In this document: in pieces, positions 43,388 to 47,078 of the stretch
How the letters are laid out: each line of letters starts with the position of its first letter
Position numbering within the stretch: the first letter of the stretch is position 1
Program-made: the position numbers and the translations under genes
NCBI RefSeq assembly: GCF_007826885.1
Contig: NZ_ML675593.1
Location: 21,865-68,942, forward strand
Direction: 5' to 3'
DNA length: 47,078 bases
Source of the DNA: Candidatus Nitrosocosmicus arcticus
Lineage (GTDB): Archaea; Thermoproteota; Nitrososphaeria; Nitrososphaerales; Nitrososphaeraceae
Notes under the pieces: generated by a model
Told to the model about the DNA's origin: nothing
Database searches by the model: none
What the model saw: only the letters and a program-made list of their open reading frames with translations

Positions 43388-44128
43388 TTATTCAAAGTTA
43401 ACCACTCCCAGGTTACTCATTTCAGATCCTATTCCATAACCAAGTAACGCAATACCTGTTCCTAATAGAGACATTTCTAATCCTCCTTTTATCCAGCTTT
43501 TTTTAGCTAATCTACCTTTAATTGCACCAATCACAAAAGACGAAGATAAACTAATAGAAATGGCTATTATTAATGCCGTAAAATTGTTGATTAAACCAGT
43601 TTTGACGATAAAGTATGGTAGTATGGGTAAGATGCCGCCTACTAAAAATGATATGAACATTACAATGGCACCTTTTATAGGACTACCTAAGATTTCTAGA
43701 TTTAGACCTAGCTCCTCTGTTAACATTGTCTTCAACCAAACTTCCTTATTGGATGTAATCTTATTTACCACCATATTCAACTCTTCACCGGCAAACCCTT
43801 TGGACTTGTAGATTTCTTCTATCTCTTCTCTTTCTTTCTCAGGAATATTTTCAATCTCATATTCTTCTCTTTTGATTTCAGATTGTAAAACCTCTATTTG
43901 GGATTTAACAGCAAGATAATTTTGTACAGCCATGGCTTTAGCACCTGTAAACATTCCTATCAGCGCCGCTAAAATGACTATATCCACACCCACAGTGGCG
44001 CCGCCTATGCCAGCTACTATTCCTAGAGAAGTATTAACTCCATCACCAAAACCAAAAACAACATCTCTAATGTAATTACTTTCTTTTATGTGAGGTTCGA
44101 CGTGATTGCTTTGTACCCTTTCCAACAT
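43388..44128 (-). CDS. VIT1/CCC1-family iron/manganese transporter
   Basis: A 246-residue protein with about five membrane helices. The N-terminal half begins IRDVVFGFGDGVNTSLGIVA, the signature of VIT1/CCC1. A cytoplasmic acidic helical domain (about 85-145, EKEREEIEEIYKSKGFAGEE) is the metal-binding domain known from plant VIT1. The end helices include GRLAKKSWIKGGLEMSLLG. These proteins export Fe2+ or Mn2+ from the cytosol. A triple 41-bp repeat lies just upstream. Confidence 0.9.
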   Translation of the reverse strand: MLERVQSNHVEPHIKESNYIRDVVFGFGDGVNTSLGIVAGIGGATVGVDIVILAALIGMFTGAKAMAVQNYLAVKSQIEVLQSEIKREEYEIENIPEKEREEIEEIYKSKGFAGEELNMVVNKITSNKEVWLKTMLTEELGLNLEILGSPIKGAIVMFISFLVGGILPILPYFIVKTGLINNFTALIIAISISLSSSFVIGAIKGRLAKKSWIKGGLEMSLLGTGIALLGYGIGSEMSNLGVVNFE

Positions 44129-44173
44129 ATCTTCTACCTAGTGGTTGATTTAATATCTAATAAATTCATTAAG

Positions 44174-44296
44174 TCAGTTTCCATTTATTTATTGGTTATA
44201 ATAATGCACAAAAATCAGTTTCCATTTATTTATTGGTTATAATAATGCACAAAAATCAGTTTCCATTTATTTATTGGTTATAATAATGCACAAAAA
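44174..44296. repeat. Three exact 41-bp tandem repeats upstream of the VIT1/CCC1 gene
   Basis: Three identical units start at 44174, 44215 and 44256 (core CAGTTTCCATTTATTTATTG, then GTTATAATAATGCAC). They are non-coding and begin 46 bases before the gene's start codon on the opposite strand, so they flank its promoter. Possible operator array or slippage expansion. No matching copy was noticed elsewhere in the window. Confidence 0.9.
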
Positions 44297-44504
44297 TTTC
44301 ATCCAGCTGGTTTTGATTTTTCTTTACTTACTAATTGGACTGTATGTATTTTAAAGGAATATTTGATCAGAATAGTAGAAAATAAGCATTATTATTTATT
44401 TTTAATAACCACCATGGAAGATGGTATTTATTAAAACAAATTGTATCCGTTAGTTGAATTATGTGATATTCTCTTTTATAAAACACATAAAAAAGATAAG
44501 CAGC
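44297..44504. other. Intergenic, no gene seen
   Basis: AT-rich sequence between the 41-bp repeats and the end of the next minus-strand gene; nothing else recognised. Confidence 0.4.
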
Positions 44505-44792
44505 CTAATTAGATTTTGGACGTATTACTCCAAAAATTTTTAGGGTTAGATAACAAGAAAATATGTTTTCTTGAAGCTTATGATATTCTTTATTGGTGTA
44601 GTCCTTTTCAACAGCTAGATATGGAATTATTTTTGCCTTTAAATCCATGGCAGCATTAAAAACTTCATTTTTGTCTTCCTTAATACTCTTTGAATAATCA
44701 AATTCAATCCTGTCCTCTAGCAGATCCTTGATGAAATTATTAATTGAATTCTCTCTAATTATCGAATAATTAAATTTCGTAGATTCGCTCAT
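44505..44792 (-). CDS. Small helical protein, unknown
   Basis: A 95-residue, charged, all-helical-looking protein (NNFIKDLLEDRIEFDYSKSI, then NAAMDLKAKIIPYLAVEKDY) with a single Cys. No family recognised. It has its own promoter region of about 290 bases upstream (44793-45092), which holds nothing else that I can name. Confidence 0.55.
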   Translation of the reverse strand: MSESTKFNYSIIRENSINNFIKDLLEDRIEFDYSKSIKEDKNEVFNAAMDLKAKIIPYLAVEKDYTNKEYHKLQENIFSCYLTLKIFGVIRPKSN

Positions 44793-45092
44793 TAATTGAA
44801 TTTATCTCTATAGTAAATAAGATTATTGATTGTCATCCATTATGATATGGCCATGAAAATAATTACAAAAGTTCATTGACCCATTAACTCTTCCTAGTGC
44901 TCAAATATCATTGTAGCAAAAGAAATGCATTATTCATTCATTTATTTCAGTTATATCGAAATGAAATTATAAAAATTATATTATCTTATAAAATAACAAT
45001 AATTATTCTAAGATTTGATTAATAGGATCTTTATATATATTATCAACGAAAATTTATTATATATTTTGAAAAGTCCAATTTGTTTTTCAGAA

Positions 45093-45331
45093 ATGGTTTT
45101 GACATCTAGGTTCTGCGTGGAATTGGATAAATGCCTCGGATGTGAAGGTATATGGTTAGATTGCGGCGAAATCGAAAAAATTACTGATAATAACAAAATT
45201 GGGAATGAACTTCATGAAGAAATCAATTGGAAAAAAACCATGATTGTGATGGTCAAGATAAGGGTTTTTATTTTTACAAGACCGACTATCGTGAAGATGC
45301 CTCTCGTGACGAGATGTTCGATTTTGAATAA
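45093..45331 (+). pseudogene. Decayed TFIIB-type zinc-ribbon gene
   Basis: The reading frame from 45093 keeps KCLGCEGIWLDCGEIEKITD, matching CPSCKGIWLDRGEIEKI of the intact gene at 6.5-6.9 kb at both protein and DNA level. The first CxxC knuckle is gone. After about 45240 the similar tail continues in another frame (DKGFYFYKTDYREDASRDEM, then FDFE and stop at 45331), matching the intact protein's FDFD end. So there is loss of the N-terminal knuckle plus one frameshift. Confidence 0.65.
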
Positions 45332-45514
45332 TCAGGACTAGATTGATATTTATTTATTAAATATGAATAAATATCAAATTGAGTATTATATTATTCCGGT
45401 TATTTGACTGATTGACACGTTATTTAGCAAAAACCTAGGTTTGATGACTTTTGGTTGATTTTTATACTACAAATTCATAAAATAAATCTCCTAAAATTAA
45501 GATGTATCGGATTA

Positions 45515-46720
45515 CTACAAGTCAAAAGAAAATGACTTAAAGGATGAAGGTCTGGTATCTATGTTATCGGTACGTGCAATAACATATCCAGATCCTTGAT
45601 TTATAGTCTCCATGAATCCGTTTTCGTCATTAATCCCCTCTTGTTCCTTTAATTTGGAGAGATTACTTAGGGTCCAATAGGGAATTTCCTTACCCGAGCC
45701 ATTATCAACAAATGTTTCAATCATTCTAGTATCTTTATCTGTCAAAAATGTTCTTACTTTAAGTTCTACATTTTCTTTGTTTGTCAGATTGTTATTAAAT
45801 ATAGGATTATCTTTCTCATCTACTTGATGGAAAATAAAACTGTCCTGTGCTAATTCCTTTGTAGTATTAAAATCATATTTTACGTACTTGCCCTCATCCC
45901 GATACTCTAATAGATACGGGTTACTACTGCCAGAAACATCAAACAATATTCCAAAGCCACGCTCTTCATCGGGTTCATTGCTTCCGTGACGCCCTGTATT
46001 AAATTGAAGATCTATAGAAGTTTCATTTTCAAACTTGTCTTTAGGTTCTTTAAAATACTCATGTATGTTTCCATACCAAATTATTTCCTGATTCTTTGCA
46101 GCAGACATATCTGGTATTCCTTCGGAATTTTCTCTTACTATCTCTAATCGAGGTGAGTTTATATCATTATTTTCGCTTTGTGTATGTTTATCAAAGTCCA
46201 TAGTTACTCTGAATTTTTTGTCTTGACCGACGGGATCAGTTAATTCAAATGAATATTGTTGATCATATTTTGTGTCGGCTAATAGATGACCATTATCAGC
46301 AAAATTATCTACTTTAAGATTATTTTCATCAGAATCGTTTGATTCACAGGGTATTTCAGATTGATTACCTTTGTATTCAGAGCAGGAGATCGAATCTGAT
46401 ACTCTAAGGATTTTACAAATTCCTGTATTCTCATTATTAGTCTCATTATTGGTATTCGCTTTATTTGTTTTATTGGATTCGGTCAAAGATAATGCGGTTG
46501 AATTGTTGCCATCATTATTATCGGTGATATGTTGCGGTATGCAGTTAGATACCTTTGTCGTATTAATCAAAATAGATGGATTTATCGATGTAGATGAAGA
46601 TTCGTTGATGACTGTACTAGCAACATCTAGTACTTCGTACTCCATAACTAAGGACAAAAATATATAAATAGTGAAAACGAGAACTAGGGACTTTGAAATC
46701 AACAATACAGAGAGTTTCAC
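45515..46720 (-). CDS. Large secreted Asn-rich, beta-sandwich-like protein
   Basis: A 401-residue protein with an N-terminal signal (LSVLLISKSLVLVFTIYIFL). About 120 residues of Asn-, Thr- and Ser-rich linker with Asn-x-Ser/Thr sites follow, including Cys residues at CISCSEY-like spacing (ICKILRVSDSISCSEY, then PCES). The C-terminal ~250 residues are beta-rich (FRVTMDFDKH, then WYGNIHEYFK, GFGILFDVSGSSNPYLLEYR and ARTDNIDTRPSSFKSFSFDL). The last part aligns by eye with the secreted protein at about 38 kb (VDN...W...DN...RTDN...F). Function unknown; an extracellular sugar-binding or surface role is possible. Confidence 0.65.
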   Translation of the reverse strand: MKLSVLLISKSLVLVFTIYIFLSLVMEYEVLDVASTVINESSSTSINPSILINTTKVSNCIPQHITDNNDGNNSTALSLTESNKTNKANTNNETNNENTGICKILRVSDSISCSEYKGNQSEIPCESNDSDENNLKVDNFADNGHLLADTKYDQQYSFELTDPVGQDKKFRVTMDFDKHTQSENNDINSPRLEIVRENSEGIPDMSAAKNQEIIWYGNIHEYFKEPKDKFENETSIDLQFNTGRHGSNEPDEERGFGILFDVSGSSNPYLLEYRDEGKYVKYDFNTTKELAQDSFIFHQVDEKDNPIFNNNLTNKENVELKVRTFLTDKDTRMIETFVDNGSGKEIPYWTLSNLSKLKEQEGINDENGFMETINQGSGYVIARTDNIDTRPSSFKSFSFDL

Positions 46721-46985
46721 GTTTCTTCTTAGTTAAATATTATATATGTATGATAAATTTATAGTCGATTAATTTTGATATTCTTTATAACTATTAATTA
46801 CAAACATATTGATTTCTTTACGATTTTCATACTCCAATTAGAGTAGCTGAATTAGTTACTGTAGCTGATTTTATCGAGGACTAAACATGTTCTGATGTAA
46901 TTAATATACTATTTTAAAAAATATGTTCGCTCTTATTGACAAATGTTTCAGCCAGGCTTAAAGCAAGATATCACGAATTTATGAT

Positions 46986-47078
46986 GTGTTTACGTTAACT
47001 GTTTCGCTTCCTGATGAAAGTTGGTGTACCAGTTTACTTAGAAATGTCAGATGGGATAAAGGTCGAGTGGAATGTCCA
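46986..47078 (+). CDS. Partial IS1595-like transposase, N-terminus (runs off window)
   Basis: The last ~93 bases read MFTLTVSLPDESWCTSLLRN, then VRWDKGRVECP, from a GTG at 46986. This resembles the start of IS1595-family transposases: LPDE..C..YL..LRWPDG..CPxC, leading into a zinc ribbon. A TATA-like ttttaaaaaata precedes it at about 46911-46922. The rest lies beyond the window, so intactness cannot be judged. Confidence 0.5.
   Translation, partial: MFTLTVSLPDESWCTSLLRNVRWDKGRVECP

Noticed and set aside
45015-45092. N-terminal extension of the 45-kb zinc-ribbon frame
   Set aside because: The stretch is AT-rich and unlike the intact relative; the recognisable homology starts after 45093.

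Overview
This window is AT-rich archaeal DNA that I read as a chromosome segment of an ammonia-oxidising Thaumarchaeon (Nitrososphaeria), most like the low-GC Nitrosocosmicus group. The evidence is gene content: CdvA rather than FtsZ for division, D-family DNA polymerase (DP1 and DP2), a single Orc1/Cdc6, a long double-domain ThyX, GGGP synthase, Hel308, Lsm, an archaeal PhoU-like regulator with an AbrB domain, and several small winged-helix proteins typical of this group. TATA boxes about 25 bp before starts, with little Shine-Dalgarno signal, also fit. The species-level guess is inference from composition and gene style only.

Layout. 1-786: non-coding, with a GC-rich foreign-looking scrap at the extreme left edge. 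0.8-7.8 kb: metabolic and membrane genes (VTT/DedA protein, agmatinase/arginase family, cytochrome P450, GNAT, zinc-ribbon protein, SDR). 7.8-10.4 kb: a decayed patch with a CRISPR-like repeat remnant and a multiply frameshifted HTH/coiled-coil pseudogene. 10.7-14.5 kb: FEN1, ThyX and CdvA. 15-20 kb: acetyl-CoA synthetase, DUF192, CbiE, ferredoxin and SpoIIM-like genes. 20-25.2 kb: PolD small and large subunits, convergent. 25.2-27.7 kb: GGGP synthase, a membrane-anchored winged-helix protein and a second winged-helix protein. 27.7-28.25 kb: the probable replication origin, with two perfect 38-bp ORB-type repeats, an inverted ORB-like element and an AT-rich core, directly before orc1/cdc6 (28.25-29.46 kb). 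29.5-31.8 kb: three copies of a promoter plus winged-helix cassette (two direct and identical, one inverted and mosaic). 32-37.5 kb: PII protein, PhoU-like regulator, a GlcNAc-1-P transferase-like gene, a repeat-rich secreted protein, Lsm and tRNA-Thr(CGT). 37.5-40.8 kb: a NikR-type regulator, a secreted protein and a Znu/Mnt-type permease plus binding protein. 41-47 kb: Hel308, a VIT1/CCC1 transporter after a triple 41-bp repeat, a zinc-ribbon pseudogene, a large secreted protein, and the start of an IS1595-like transposase at the right edge.

How the genes fit together. Around the putative origin lie genes for initiation (Orc1/Cdc6), elongation (PolD), Okazaki fragment processing (FEN1), fork repair (Hel308), dTMP synthesis (ThyX) and cell division (CdvA). 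The window therefore looks like an origin-proximal replication and division neighbourhood, interrupted by small duplicated regulators and decaying mobile or defence remnants.
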